Position numbers and translations under genes: made by a program
The notes under the pieces: model-generated
Databases searched by the model: none
The model's input: the letters and a program-made list of their open reading frames with translations, nothing else
What the model was told of the DNA's origin: nothing
Shown: one piece after another, positions 51,001 through 62,900 of the stretch
Layout of the letters: each line of letters opens with the position of its first letter
How positions within the stretch are numbered: the first letter of the stretch is position 1
Assembly: GCA_027919835.1 (NCBI GenBank)
Contig: JANVFP010000013.1
Span: 1,054,001-1,118,000, forward strand
DNA length: 64,000 nt
Source: Lentinula raphanica
Lineage: Eukaryota > Basidiomycota > Agaricomycetes > Agaricales > Omphalotaceae
Direction: 5' to 3'

Positions 51001-51962
51001 GTATTGAGGAGCCTTTGCTGGTCAAAGCTCCCATCCCCGGTGATCCAGAATTGAGAACACTCGTATCGACTATTCCTTCCATTTGATCCAGATTCGTATC
51101 CAACTTCATCACTACGTCTTCATCCTGCCCGTCCTTCGGTGGCGGAATAGGTGCACTGATATCTCCATAGCTTTTATCCCTATCCTTGTCCTTCCATAGG
51201 CGAGGGTGTGACCCTCCAGTCTTTTTTCTCGAGTTTCCATTTATTTGTCCATTCGGTGTGATCATGTTCACGGTCACCGAACTGGCAAAGGCAGGAAACT
51301 CGGGCAAAGGTGGTGTTTTGGGCCTCAAACTGGGATGATCTCGGTCATGCGCCTCACCCTCGAGCGTCTTGGCTCTCAGACGACTCTTGCTCTTTTTCCG
51401 CATCAGCGTTGAAAACGGCATCAACATTGATTTGGCGACACCAGCTGAGGACGGTGGCGAAGACGTTCCGGGAAGGTTCAGGGTAGATGATTTTCCGTTA
51501 TGGAGCGGCAAGGACGACTTGGCCTTTCTCAGTGATTGCTGCTGCTCGGACATAAGCGATGTGGTGGTTGATAGTGGGTGAGGAAAGGCAAGAGTGGATT
51601 CCGAGCCGTGTTGGGAGTGCATATAATGCGGATCTCTTTCTTGACGCAACGAAGAGAACGAGACTTTCGATCCTAACCCAGCTACTGACAATCCGAATCC
51701 GCGTTTGGTTGGGGGAGGCGTCAACGGAGACGGCTGGAACATGATGCAACAGTTGTAAGAAGGTTAACATGAAGGTTCAACAGCAGCTTACCGGTGATTC
51801 CATCCACGGTGCTACCTCACCCAAGCTGCCGTTCACGCCTTCCAGATAGTCGTTCGGGCCTTTAGAACCATCAACGTTAATTTCCGGTATACCGATGATC
51901 TTTCCCGTGTTGTCAACATCTACGACTTCATCTAGCTGGAGAGAACGTCGCATCATGTTCAT
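45072..51962 (-). CDS. CYR1: adenylate cyclase (fungal Cyr1/Uac1 type)
   Basis: Makes cAMP from ATP at the inner face of the plasma membrane to activate PKA; controlled by G-alpha and Ras. About 2,220 residues in five exons: 51792-51962, 49570-51733, 49356-49513, 47588-49296 and 45072-47532 (6,663 nt, phases close). A disordered Ser/Pro-rich N-terminus of about 700 residues is followed by a Ras-associating domain (about 720-830: FRIRIHRANNTYHVV, LGEERETHRLYLKERG, FELLGGEGLSFLLKFVYKS). Leucine-rich repeats run from about 840 to 1480 (many LxxLxLSxN units). A PP2C-like domain spans roughly 1500-1800 (GIADTLGRNSHLSMLDLV, DEFVIVANRGLWDFV). The class III cyclase domain (about 1845-2020) has VFTDIRNSTHLWD with metal-binding Asp, GYEVKTEGDAFMCAF and VRMGIHCGTPLCEVD. 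The C-terminus lacks any further recognisable domain. The start gives a short conserved-looking lead; an upstream exon cannot be excluded. Confidence 0.95.
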
Positions 51963-52655
51963 TGATATTTGGGTAACCTCCGAGTTGCTATATTGGATGT
52001 AACAACTGTGATTGGGGGAGGTTGCGTATGAAGGTGGTCAGCAAACTGTGTTGCTTTGGTCGTCTTCGGATGCCTTCGGTGTGTATTTGTCCGTAGGGTA
52101 AAGTCGTGTAGTTGCCTCCTACGACTGCTGGGCAGACACCTGCATAGAGTAACATGAGCCGAACAGGCATCCCGCGCTGAATGAACGGAACATACAAGTT
52201 CTGTGACTTTTACTGTGTCTGAGTGCACGGTGAAGCAATCCAGAAGGAGTAGTGGTAAACGAGCAGCGCACAAGCCTCACAGAGACTGTGGAATGACGGT
52301 CATGAATAATTGCATCAAGTTGTGAAAGCAGAACAAATAGAGCATAAAGGCCATTCAAAAGTGGAATGATTAACGACGTAGTCGGGAAATGATTTGATAG
52401 GAAATCTCACAGTAAGCATGTATTCTTTCTCGGTGATTTGAAGCCTTACAGATGGTCAAAGAGCACCTGTGTTGAAGGCAGACGATGAAGGAGTGAAGGG
52501 AGATAAACGAAAGAAAGAGAAATGAAAAATGAAATTGGTCACGGATTGGGAATTATCTTATCTTATCTATTTGACGGGCGGCTGTACGCGCGGTATCTCG
52601 CCACGTTTCAAGTTCACCTCTTCAAATTGGACCATCACGAACCTCAACCTCAACA
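51963..52655. other. bidirectional upstream region of CYR1 and the RRM gene
   Basis: About 690 bp between divergent starts. It may hold the long 5' UTR or a non-coding first exon of CYR1. TTATCTTATCTTATC (reverse GATAAG run) lies at 52553-52567, about 90-100 bp before the RRM gene start. Confidence 0.45.
52553..52567 (-). promoter_or_regulatory. GATAAG tandem before the RRM gene
   Basis: TTATCTTATCTTATC, the reverse complement of GATAAGATAAGATAA, 89-103 bp upstream of the ATG at 52656. It is the fourth such run in the window. Confidence 0.35.
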
Positions 52656-54059
52656 ATGGATAACGGTACGTGCTCAACCCATCCAAAACTCAACTCTCCC
52701 GCACACGGTGTTCGACAACTACACACGAGGCTCTCAAGGCATATCGCATAACTTTTCAAATTCTTTTTTGTTCGGCTTTATTCATCTTCACACTTTTTTC
52801 TCTTCGCGGCTCACGGCCGACCAGTTTTTCGAATTTCGAGGCTCGAACAACTTCCAAAAAGACTTCGTCTACGTCTACGTCTCCCTCTACCTCTTCGTAT
52901 ACACTACTTTCGACTTTTCGACGGGACTCAGTAAATTCTCCAACTCCATCTCGATTTGCCGGCGCCCCGTAACACATCGTCTTCCGACTTGTGAAACATT
53001 CAGCTTCAGCTTCCGAATCCTTCCTTCAACGTCAACCTGACTCTTCACCCGTATTCAGCTTGGCAACCTCAAGACAACGATCCCTCAAACTCTGCGGATG
53101 GAATCAGTATACCTACTCGAGACGTTGGGCCTGTCGACTATTCGAACGGGAATGGCGCTCCTCCAAGATCCAGTAGGAGCCGAAGTCCAGTTGACCGAGG
53201 GTACGATCGGGTTTCTCTATATCTGCTCTCTGATTTGAGTGACCTTGAATATTCTTCGACAGTCGGTCAGGTGGCGAAGGTGGAGGGGAAAGTGACAACC
53301 CAGGGAATAACTTGCACGTTTCTGGATTGAGTCACAAAGTCGATAGTAGAGATCTCGAGTCTGCTTTTGCTAAAGTTGGCAGGGTCAGTTCTTCATCGAT
53401 TCTAAGCCTCTTATCTTTATCTCACTGCACCCAGGTTTCAAAAGCTTCTGTCGTGTACGATCCTCACACTCGTGAATCACGCTTGTTCGGTTTCGTCACA
53501 ATGGAAACTGTTGAAGAGGCTGATGCTGCTGTCACTGCTCTCAACGCCACTGAACTTCTAGGAAAGGTAATTACTGTTGTCAGGGTGAGTTGTCAATCCC
53601 TTTGAAAGAAACTTTCATCAAGTAAGTCATGCTTTCCAGGCTCGTCGGGGTCGGGCACGCACTCCTACTCCTGGCAAATACCATGGTCCAAGTAAACGAC
53701 GTGATCGTACGCCCCTCAACTTTCCTCTTGATTCCACTGAACTTACCTTCATCCTTCAGGTGAACGGCCCTATGACCCTCGTCCCTATGACTCGAGGTCT
53801 GCATCAATCATTTTCCTCTGATACACCGAACTCATTACATCTGACATACAGATATGCCCGTGACTATGATGACCGTCGTAGTAGCCGCAGCAGTCGGTAC
53901 GATGACTACAGAGGTAGCAGTCGCAGGGACTACCGCGACGACAGGGAACGGGATCATGACCGTTATCGCGACCGCGACTACGATAGGTACGACCGGGACC
54001 GTTATGATCGCGGAAGCAGCAGCAGATACGATGAACGGGATAGAGAAAGAAGGTATTAG
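52656..54059 (+). CDS. single-RRM splicing factor with RS/RD-rich tail (Tra2-like)
   Basis: Nuclear RNA-binding protein of 239 residues, like transformer-2 or a short SR protein, which helps choose splice sites. Exons: 52656-52665, 53074-53200, 53263-53383, 53435-53584, 53640-53706, 53760-53796 and 53852-54059; phases close. The first coding exon has only 10 nt (MDN plus one base) and is followed by a 408-nt intron. A short arginine/serine stretch (PPRSSRSRSPVDRGRSGG) precedes the RRM (about 60-135). RNP2 is NLHVSGLS and RNP1 is RLFGFVTM. A linker RARRGRARTPTPGKYHGPSKRR, typical of Tra2 proteins, is followed by a long tail rich in Arg, Asp, Tyr and Ser (DYDDRRSSRSSRYDDYRG and on). Alternative use of the long first intron is a plausible control point, as in other SR genes. 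Confidence 0.9.
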
Positions 54060-54302
54060 TTTCTTGACTTCGACTTATGATTGATATTCGTTTCTCTCTG
54101 GTTTCGGTCTTCGAAGACAAACGTTAATTCCTTACGATATAAAAAATTTCTCAAAATAATCGATCTTTATGATTTCTTGTACGCTGTACTTCTTTTCGTG
54201 CAAGCATCCTTTTGTGAAAAGCAATCCTCTGTATCTTGTAGGCGGACGCATAGTGCGCCATTACATTTACACATTACAATGAAAATGAAAAATGAGTCCG
54301 TT

Positions 54303-56312
54303 TCAAGGTGCATGCAGATGAGGTAGAAATTTATGCCAAATGTCTTTCCATTTCTCTGTCGCTCCAGAGGTCACTGAGTGAAATAGGTTTCCTTTTCCTA
54401 GCTTGACGCTGCCACGGAAAGGTAAACCGTTCAGCTCCATCCCATTCGAAGAGCCTTTTCCCTGAGTGGGAATTCCGCGCACATCCACTCCAACCGCAGC
54501 AGTACCAAGGATACCAGCCACAGCACCCTGTCCAAAGACGATCTATGATACATTGGGGTCACCATAAAAGACTAAAATCACTACGATCGTACATACCTTG
54601 CTCACAAAGTTGCTAAACTCTTGCTGACGTCCAGGCAAAACCTCCAAAGGTACATCAACAATCTTCGCTGATACCGCATACGAAGACCCTGCTTCTTCCT
54701 CAGGCTCTATCGACACACAACGCGAGTTCAGCCAATTATCAGGTCTAATGTGCCCAAATGCCCCTTCCGGAAGTGGATTGGGCAGTGGACGAGCCGGAGG
54801 AGTCCCTATATGAACATCATCGGGTACTTCCCCATCAAACACCAACACATCTGGCAGGACACGTTGCACATCTATCTCAACATTCATCCCTTTCGGGAGA
54901 ACGACGTGCGCCAAGACTGTGCCACTTGCCAGGAACGTGTTGCCCGGTTTGATCTTCATGTCACGGATAGTGACATTACGAAGGATCTGTGGTTTGGGGT
55001 TGGGAGCAGGGAACGTCGCTTCAACAGTCATGTCTGAAATGAGCGGAGTTGAGATGGATATCGAGTTGGGGCGTCCGGCAAGGTAATGCGACAAGAATGT
55101 AGACAGGACCGGGAATGCATCTGATGGGAGAGGTAGAACGTGCCCACCAATGTCGAGCGTGATATTAGGATGAGTGAGAGAAAAAGGCTCGGTTTGCACC
55201 GAAGCTATTGGGATCGGAGAAGCAGAGTCGGGTAGAAGATGGACAGTGAATGGGAGCGGGGGAGTTGTAATGTTGAAGTTGGGAGGTGCAGGATCTACGA
55301 TTGTGGCGAAAGCTTGTATGGTCAGTTGATCTGCTTTATTCGCAAGCTGAAAGGAACGGAGGGTGACCAAATCGGCGATAGGCGGAATAGGTGCATTTCG
55401 GCCAGGATGGGGGAAGCCGGGTAATGCGGGAACTGAGTGAGAAGATCAGGGCATGAAAGCTCGAAAAGGTCATTGGAGAAACAGACCTTTGAGAGAGAAC
55501 GCCGTTTTCACATCCGACAGTTCACGGTGGAGTCTACTTTTCCAGCTAGATGAAGCGAGCTCTCCGCCACGGACGTCGACTGTATCCATCTCAGTATGAA
55601 CCAGGACTTGTCCATTCTTCCAGGACTCCTGAGCAAAATGAAGCAGATCTGAAGTTTTCGGAGTAGGCTTGATGTGAACGGGAGCAGAAAAGTGTTGAAG
55701 CCATGTATGATCTGCGGGAGGATCGACTGTTAATGGCAGTTGCAGAGGGGGTAGGTCGACGGTAGCAAGGAAGACCGGCGGGTCAGAGCGGGTCGTTATG
55801 TTGATTGTTGAGGTCCAAACAGACACCGTTTCCAGATTCCGCACTCCCCAACGACCTAAGGACTTCCATATCTTGTCCAAAACTCCATCTCCTGCCTCAG
55901 GATTAACTCCAACGACTGATCCTGCGTCTAAACCGATTCTTCCTTCTACATTGACCCAAATCCCATTAGAAAAGGAGACATTGAGAACGTCCAGCCGGTC
56001 TGGTCCTTGCACAACGAGCGCTTTGTGCAATATGTCCTCAGGAGACATATCTGATGCTCGAGAAGAATACGACCAGGCTAGAATGACTATGATAGCTAGT
56101 GCGCATAAGCATATTAGTAGTGTCGTTAGAAATATACAAGCAAGTCGAAGTCCAAATCGTCTCCGAAGAGGGGGTGTTGATTCTTCTGTGCTACGAACGG
56201 AGCTGGAAGAAGCAGAGGCAAGCAGCGGTGTGCGTTCGTTGATGGCGCGAGCTTTGCCTTTGCCTTTGTTGGAAACGAGAGTCGCAGCTTCAGATTCAGC
56301 CTCTGAAGCCAT
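54303..56312 (-). CDS. Tag1-like vacuolar single-pass membrane protein
   Basis: Predicted type II membrane protein of 633 residues in three exons, 55487-56312, 54597-55432 and 54303-54542; phases close. The first 55 residues are cytosolic and carry ERTPLLAS, a dileucine-type vacuolar sorting motif (ERTPLL) near residues 26-31. One strong membrane segment follows at about 57-80 (LACIFLTTLLICLCALAIIVILAW). The lumenal part is beta-rich with repeated Ig-like units (NVSFSNGIWVNVEGRIGLD, FQLANKADQLTIQAFATIVDP, ILRNVTIRDMKIKPG, FLASGTVLAHVVLP). This arrangement fits the family of yeast YLR173W/Tag1, a vacuolar protein linked to ending autophagy; mushroom homologues are often labelled 'pre-rRNA processing protein'. 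The family call rests on architecture and a few motifs recalled, not on a search. Confidence 0.7.
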
Positions 56313-56822
56313 AAGTCATGGATCCACAAAAGAAAGTAGGTTACACCCCACGTGGTAGAAAAACAGCTCCTAACTTGAACTCTCATCATCATCTCTGATT
56401 CTCTCATCGGTCTTCTCAATTTCAAGCACAACACCCCCAGGACCATTTCTCGAACGTTCTGTCAGCTTCTGCGGTCTGCTCTTGTCGGGAAAGAAGGGGT
56501 ATCTCGTCCCTGTGGTAAGGTATTCATTGTTCGCCTTTCCATGTTCTCGTAGTATGTACCTTGGCGTCTCTTTTCGACAAACCCAATCTGAAGCTCGTTG
56601 TTCATTCCCACTGCCAGGATGTCCTGTTCTCAAACTTTACCGTCGAGGATGTATATGCTGCAGAACATTCAAGAATCACAATCACAGGTCCGAATTTGCT
56701 GACTCAACATCCAGTGCTGCTGACGCGGCCTTGTCATATCAGGATTCAGTTTATACAGGCTAACCACTTCTATCACAAGCGCTTTCACATTCACCAAGAA
56801 CTCTTCCCTATCACCTTGAACG
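56313..56822. other. bidirectional upstream region
   Basis: Separates the divergent Tag1-like and UBL-WLM genes. No exon is supported. Confidence 0.5.
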
Positions 56823-57843
56823 ATGGAATTGACCGTCTCTCACCGAGGCCAAACATATTCTCTTTCACTCATTCCCGAAGATACTCTAGGCGTTCTTCAC
56901 ACTAAGCTTGAAGAACTGACAGCTACACCTGCTCCGCTTCAGAAGCTGCTCTACAAAGGAAAGAGCAGCAGGGCGCTTGATGACCAGGTTACTTTGCAAG
57001 AGGCAGGTTTGAAAGATGGAATGAAGATTCAGATGCTGGGCACCACAGCGAAAGAAATAGATGGTGTTAAGGCTGTAGAAGATGACAAACAGAAGAGAGA
57101 GCGGATAATGAGAGAAAGAGCGTCAAAGGGACCGACGAAGGTATGTTTGTACCTACGCATATCTCACAAGACGCTGACGTTTCGGAAAATCCTGTCCAGC
57201 TCCGATCGACTGGTAGCAGCAGTAGCAACGACTTGAACTACAGATTCCACAAACTCCTCCCGCTCGAACACCTGCCAAATCCTTCCTCTGCCCTGGACCT
57301 TCTCCAGCGCCTGTCCGATGACCCAGCCATTCGCCATGTCATGCAGAAATACAAGTTCGCTGTTGGCATACTCACAGAACTTGCTCCACATGAGCATCCG
57401 GAGCTACTGGGACTCAATGTGAATGCTGGACAACAGATCAAACTTCGTCTCAGGACAGATCGTTATGATGGATTCCGTGCATATAGAGAGGTTCGGAAGG
57501 TATTATGTCATGAGTTGACGCATAATGTATGGGGGGATCATGATAACAACGTAGGTCTCTTAAATTTACCCCGAGAAGCCAGCACTGATCAGAGATTTCT
57601 CTCTCTACATAGTTCAAGGAACTCAACTCTCTGCTGAACCGGGAGGTTGCCGAGTACGAGTCGCGCGTCAAGACGGGCACAAACGTACTTGGGTACTCTG
57701 GGGAAGTGTACGAGCCTTCAGTGGAAGATTCATGTCTACAAACAGTCGGCGGAAGCGAAAGTAGTGCGGTGTCGTTACTTGAAGATTCGGCGGAAGATCG
57801 TAGGAGACGCATATTGGAGGCAGTGGAGAAACGTTTACGGTGA
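56823..57843 (+). CDS. ubiquitin-like plus WLM-domain metalloprotease (Wss1-related)
   Basis: Protein of 299 residues in three exons, 56823-57140, 57200-57550 and 57613-57843; phases close. Residues 1-75 form a ubiquitin-like domain (MELTVSHRGQTYSLSL, LQKLLYKGK, LQEAGLKDGMKIQMLG). The WLM zinc protease domain runs from about 115 to 245. It has YRFHKLLPLEHLPNP, GILTELAPHEHPELLGLN and LRTDRYDGFRAY. The active-site motif HELTHNVWGDH (about 210-220) contains the catalytic Glu and three His ligands. FKELNSLLNREVAEYE follows. Fungal proteins with the same UBL-WLM order exist in S. pombe; the related Wss1/Spartan proteases cut proteins cross-linked to DNA and act with Cdc48 and ubiquitin/SUMO. The C-terminal RRRRILEAVEKR is a short helical end. 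Substrate and pathway are inferred. Confidence 0.92.
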
Positions 57844-60800
57844 CGGTAAACAGTCAGGGCATGTTTGTGGCTATATTCTTGTGGTGAATTTATTATGCCG
57901 TCTTGTTTATCAGTGACTCAAGCTGTAATATCAGTCGATAACAGTCCACGGCAGTGTGCGCTCATGTCTTGCGTATGTGGGTCTTAATCATCACCGAATT
58001 CTGGTGATTGACAGAGGTATGCAGGACTCCAAAAATCCATTCAGTTACTACCCATTGACCTCTTGCACCACGACATTCAACCCTCTGTCAACGCAATGAG
58101 TTCGGTGCTCACTTTTACAAGGTACAACCTTGACTCCGATTAGCGAGAACATCGTAAACTTACTGATGAGCGGAATAAGCAGCAACATATCAGATGGCAG
58201 ATTTTGATTCTTGAACTTCGGAAGATTGATGACCGAGCAGATTCACTGTACGCCCTCGGTGGCATACTTAGTCAAATGATTGTCTCCCTCTATAGCGGAC
58301 TCCGCGGCCATAGACATTTTCAAGATGGATGACGCAGGGTTACGGGCACGGTCACCTATCTTGTTTTCACACCAGCGGACTGCGCGAATGCAACTGCCTC
58401 AGGAGGGCTGAGGGTTATTAACGTTAAGAGCTTATCTTCATTCACATCCCAAACAGTGTTTCAAGCCTCTCCAAGCAAAGCAATGGATTTTCGAAACTTC
58501 CGTGTTCATTCAGGTTCCCCTCAGTGCCCTTTCACTCGAACGTGGGCACAGCTCACAGCCTAGATATCATTCGAATGGTGATATGCTTTTGCGATGAATC
58601 CGATATGAATCGCGTCCACGGTTTGTAATGTCTTCTAAATTTGAACAAGGTACTATCGAATATCGATCCATGATCTATGAGAGGTGGATGCATCATACTA
58701 TGTCTATTTTCCAATGTCGCGCTGTGATGGAGAAGGTTTGATATCATTCTTCAACGAGTTCAAGATCTTCTTCCTTGGTCCCCGGTGAGTGCTTATTATG
58801 CTCGTGTCTATTCGCCATCACTGAAAATTCGAAAAGGGCTGAGCAAGATCAATCCACATGGTCTCGCGTCAGTCTGATTTCAAAGAGGCTCAGAGCTGCT
58901 ATCAGGCTGCTATGGACAAAATTTGACCCAATGTACAACCCAGATCCGACCTATCTCCAGTAGGATAACCCGAATATTTAGAGAAATGTGAATTCCTAAT
59001 CAGGCTGTTTCAATTCAGGTATAGTCCATCCATGCAACATCTTTTACCTCTCGGTCAGATTCCTTGCTGAGCGTCGCGGTATACTCAAGTATCGGAGATG
59101 CAACTCAAAACTTAAACCCCAATTCTGACCCGATTCTACCTACCTCTTGCGAGTCTTGCGGTAAATATAGAAGCATTCAAGATCGGTCCCGCTCTACGCT
59201 CGCTGCTCGATGTGAAGGAGGCTGGTATGCTGTTTGAAACTGGGGCTGGTAATGTTCTTGTGCGCTGCTCGAAGTTCCTACCCGGTAAGTATAGCCATCG
59301 CTTCTTACTCACTCAAGGTGACCTTGAGTCAATGGTAGTATCCATCTGATATCTTCCTTTTCGATAGACCCCTAATGTGTAAGCTGATTCAAGGAAGCAC
59401 GGACTGACAATAATATGAATTCTGGAGTCATTATCTTGAAGGTAGGATGAATAACAATGTATTCATAGTGGTAGAACTGAACGCGACTCGGGTCCGTTCA
59501 ACTCATGACTAGTAGAATCGGAGCAACACAACGCGCAAGTCAAGATCTGTAGAGCTCTTGCTCAAGTCACTCAATGGATCGTAGCCTCATGTAGGATATC
59601 GCAACTTCCTAACACAAGGTCAGTCACTACATGATGATAACTCTTATCTCAATCCAATCACACTCGACCTTCCTCTAAACTCGTTCTTCCTGCTGAGGTC
59701 TGAATATTCATGAAGTCATCCTTTTAACTTTGAGCCATTCCATGCGGGCTACATAGTACTAGCAAAGACTAGAAATCAATTCTTTGTTGACAATAATGTA
59801 TGTCCTCTGAATCACGGTGAGTAATTAATTTCTAATGAATCATGATCAAATTCACTGTAACAGAATAAGATTTGGGCAACATACTATTACATACACAGAT
59901 CGCACTGCTCGGCCTCAGAGGGCCTCAGAAAGAGGTTGGAGCTCCAACTCTTATATCATATCGTGGCGGCTGACTTTCTTTCGTGAAGAGGTACATACAC
60001 ATGGTGCAAATAGTCATCTTCGGACTACGCACCTTGCTCCCACATATCCAATCACAATGCCTGCTCACTGTTCAGTCTAGCCTGAAACATCTCCCGCGCT
60101 GAGATCTCCATTTCAGCATGTTGATTCAGAATGACAACCCTCAACGTCATGTTGTCTGTTTGTTTTCACCGATAGTTGTATTTCATTACAAGTTTACAAC
60201 CTCCCCCACGATCTCTGACTCTGTAGTGATATCAGCAACAAGCGGGACCCTGGAACTTGGAATATAGGTTTTTCCAGGTTTTTCCTTCCTCTTGTATGAG
60301 TCTGTATGATGTACAACTCTGCACGCATACAATTTTAGTCCTGCATATACATGTAAACCATTTGAGAACTAGATTCTTTGCTCGACCGCCGCATTTTGAG
60401 AAGTGACACAAATTCTTCAGAGAAACTTAGGAACACGGTTCGTGTTTGTGCGAGCCTGCTATCATGAAGCGCCCCCCAGTTATCCTGAATACAACTTTGA
60501 CATAATAATTTCTGTTTAATTCAAGTTGCGGGGGGTTGACCCGTAAATCCGACAAATAAAATGCCTGATGGCGTTGGCATTGCCCGGCCAAACTCCTGCC
60601 AGAATCCTCGTCTAGCGCACGAGAGCAGCTCTTCTGCAACACGCTTGACTTCTGGGTAGCGTGGATCTTCAGTGGTATAGTGCAAGCACTAGCACCCAGC
60701 AAAGTTTAGGAGACATCTTTCCCAAACTGAGCTTCATTTCTCCTTTGGGAAATCGAGATTCGAAGTCTTTCGATTCAACAGGTGTGTGGCTGTGCAAATA

Positions 60801-61617
60801 GTACGCGTGCTTTTTCACTCTGACTTCCATCTTCTCTCTACAGTTTTCCAACTTCTGATTTTTCTCTCAGTGCCCGCCTCTTCCTTAGACTTATACATAC
60901 ATGGTAAGGTGCCGACATATGTATCACAGTTTCTTTGAATATCTTATGTCAAAAACAATTGCAGGACATCTTGATGCACGAGTTTTCAACGTGTTGTTGT
61001 ACCCCCTCGAGGCTTGCATCGGTTTGGTACAGCGTTACGAATACGGTTGCGACTGTATATCAGCGACTTTACCTAACGATGCCCAACGTTTTCAGAATGG
61101 TACGATCCGACAAGCCTGGATTTTACTGCTCGCGCCTTCGATGAATCAAAATCTTCTGCAAGTCACCGAAATGAAATCGCATCGCACGCGGGCTGTACGG
61201 AGTTGTGACTTCTCTCAGTACTAAGAAAAGCTTCGAGGAAACCTTCAAAAGCATAAGGAAATCTCCCAACCTTGTCAGTAACTCTGATCCTTGGATCACA
61301 GTAACTTCGCTAACGAGGGCCACCAGTTCAATCAGTCATTCCACTAGTATTTACCGGTCATCGGCTGCCATCCAGACGGTTTCTGGGCGCGTTAACCGAT
61401 AGTGGAGCGCGACATCCTGCCCTAGTGCGCTTCTATCATTCATTATCTAGAAGTTCTCTCACTGGATTCAAATGAACCATTTTCGATCTGCATAGGCTAT
61501 TGATACATGCTAAATTTGGGACCTGACAAAGTCGATTGAATTTTCAGTATAAAAGTTGTAATACTCGTATCACCATCTCCTACCTTTCTTCCTCGCCAAC
61601 CTTTCACCACCTCGAGC
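57844..61617. other. gene-poor 3.8-kb stretch
   Basis: No gene with recognisable homology. A short frame at about 58805-58963 contains TWSRVSLISKRLRAAIRLLW, faintly like the LVSKRL/LLW phrase after an F-box, but it is too short for a call. A possible spliced small gene at 60901-61221 is listed separately. No LTR or TIR structure was found by eye. Confidence 0.4.
60901..61221 (+). other. weak candidate small gene
   Basis: ATGGTAAGGT at 60901 is followed by an acceptor-like AATTGCAG at 60964, and a branch-like CTAAC plus TTTTCAG acceptor lies near 61066-61095. Splicing ATG to the second piece gives an open frame, but different joins give different peptides and none resembles a known protein. 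It may be a species-specific small gene or chance. Confidence 0.15.
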
Positions 61618-62900
61618 ATGGCATCCTACCTTCGGTCTCTGTTTGGTGGTAACAACTCTTCGTCAACTCGCTCACGCTCTTCCTCCAAGGGGCGTTCGGA
61701 GGGCTCACATTCAAAAAGCCACAGCCGATCCAAATCCCTGACTCCCTCTACTTCAAGGCCCGCCGTTGTGTACACGACTTATGCTACTTCGACCTCGACA
61801 GCTCCATTGCCAAGTCCTTCACGAACGCAAAGACCATCTCCTTTGCGTTACAACACTTATGACTCGACTCCGATTTCATCGAAGACAAGGCCTATGCGTC
61901 CTCTTGAATTGCGCTCTGGTTCCGTTAATTATCAATCTGGTGATATGTGTGAGTATCTACCCGGCTTGACTTTGTGTTGGACATTCATTGACCAACTTGA
62001 TAGTCGTTCCTTACCCAATCTATACTCCTGACCTGTCAAACAACTCCCGCACGGACTCAAACTCTTCTCTCTATCCTTCTTCACTGTCTGGTCATGGCCA
62101 TCATTATTCCTCTAGCCAACAAGGGCATCGCCCTCCAATGGGTCCACGGACATCAAGCTCGGGAAGTGTGCCCCGGCCTGCACTGAAACAGACAAATACG
62201 TGGCATGCTGGAGAATCACCATCTCGTAAGTGACGGTAATGACAAGTGATACCGATGGGACGTCCTGGTCTAATTACTCATTGCAGGCTCTCATGCTCAT
62301 GTCTCCTTCGTGAATCCCAAGCGTCGAATAACTCTTCATATGCATCCTCTTCTTGCCACGTCTCAATTCAGTCGTGCACCGATTTGTTATGACGTTTCCC
62401 GTCCACCTTCCCCTCAGACAATCGTCGACCGGAGTACTCGAAGCCCTATCCCGGCTCATACGCTCAATCAACCTGCTACAGATCCTCCTACAATGTCTAG
62501 GCTTGTCCTCCGTAGCCACAAATTCCCTTGGCCTATCATCGTAGACGCCGGCTGCTCCTCTCAAAAGAAGACCGTTCCCAAGTTTTACGTAGGCGGGTCC
62601 TCGCCTACGAGTCTTCATCATCCGTCCTCCCTTCCCGTCTCGTGCGCTGACGTTCTCCACGCGGTGCACAACACCCTTTCGCTTCCTGCCACACCGGAAG
62701 AATGGGACGCACTTGGACGTGGTAGTCATGCTCAGCGGAAGATTTCGCGGGCATATGATCGCCGGTGTCGTTCGCTGGGTAGTGGTTGGGATGGAGGGAT
62801 CCGGAGAGTGGACTGGTTGGGAGAAAAGTGTCGGTTGATTGGTGTGGAGGTGGACAAGGATTCCGGTTCTAGTGTTGGGAATTTGGTTTTTGGACGGTGA
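61618..62900 (+). CDS. DUF6699-domain protein
   Basis: Predicted 388-residue protein in three exons, 61618-61948, 62004-62225 and 62287-62900; phases close. The N-terminal 230 residues are Ser/Arg/Pro-rich and disordered (MASYLRSLFGG, then RSRSSSKGRSE). The C-terminal 150 residues carry the basidiomycete DUF6699 domain: MHPLLATSQFSRAPICYDVSRPPS, LNQPATDPPTMSRLVL, HKFPWPIIV, VSCADVLHAVHNTLS, EEWDALG, and a final RRVDWLGEKCRLIGVEV. The domain function is unknown; it is abundant and variable in mushrooms. A TATA-like GTATAAAAG lies at about 61549, some 70 bp upstream of the start. Confidence 0.85.

Noticed and set aside
58775..58963. F-box protein fragment
   Set aside because: Only a faint LISKRL...LLW similarity, no F-box helix upstream and stops on all sides.
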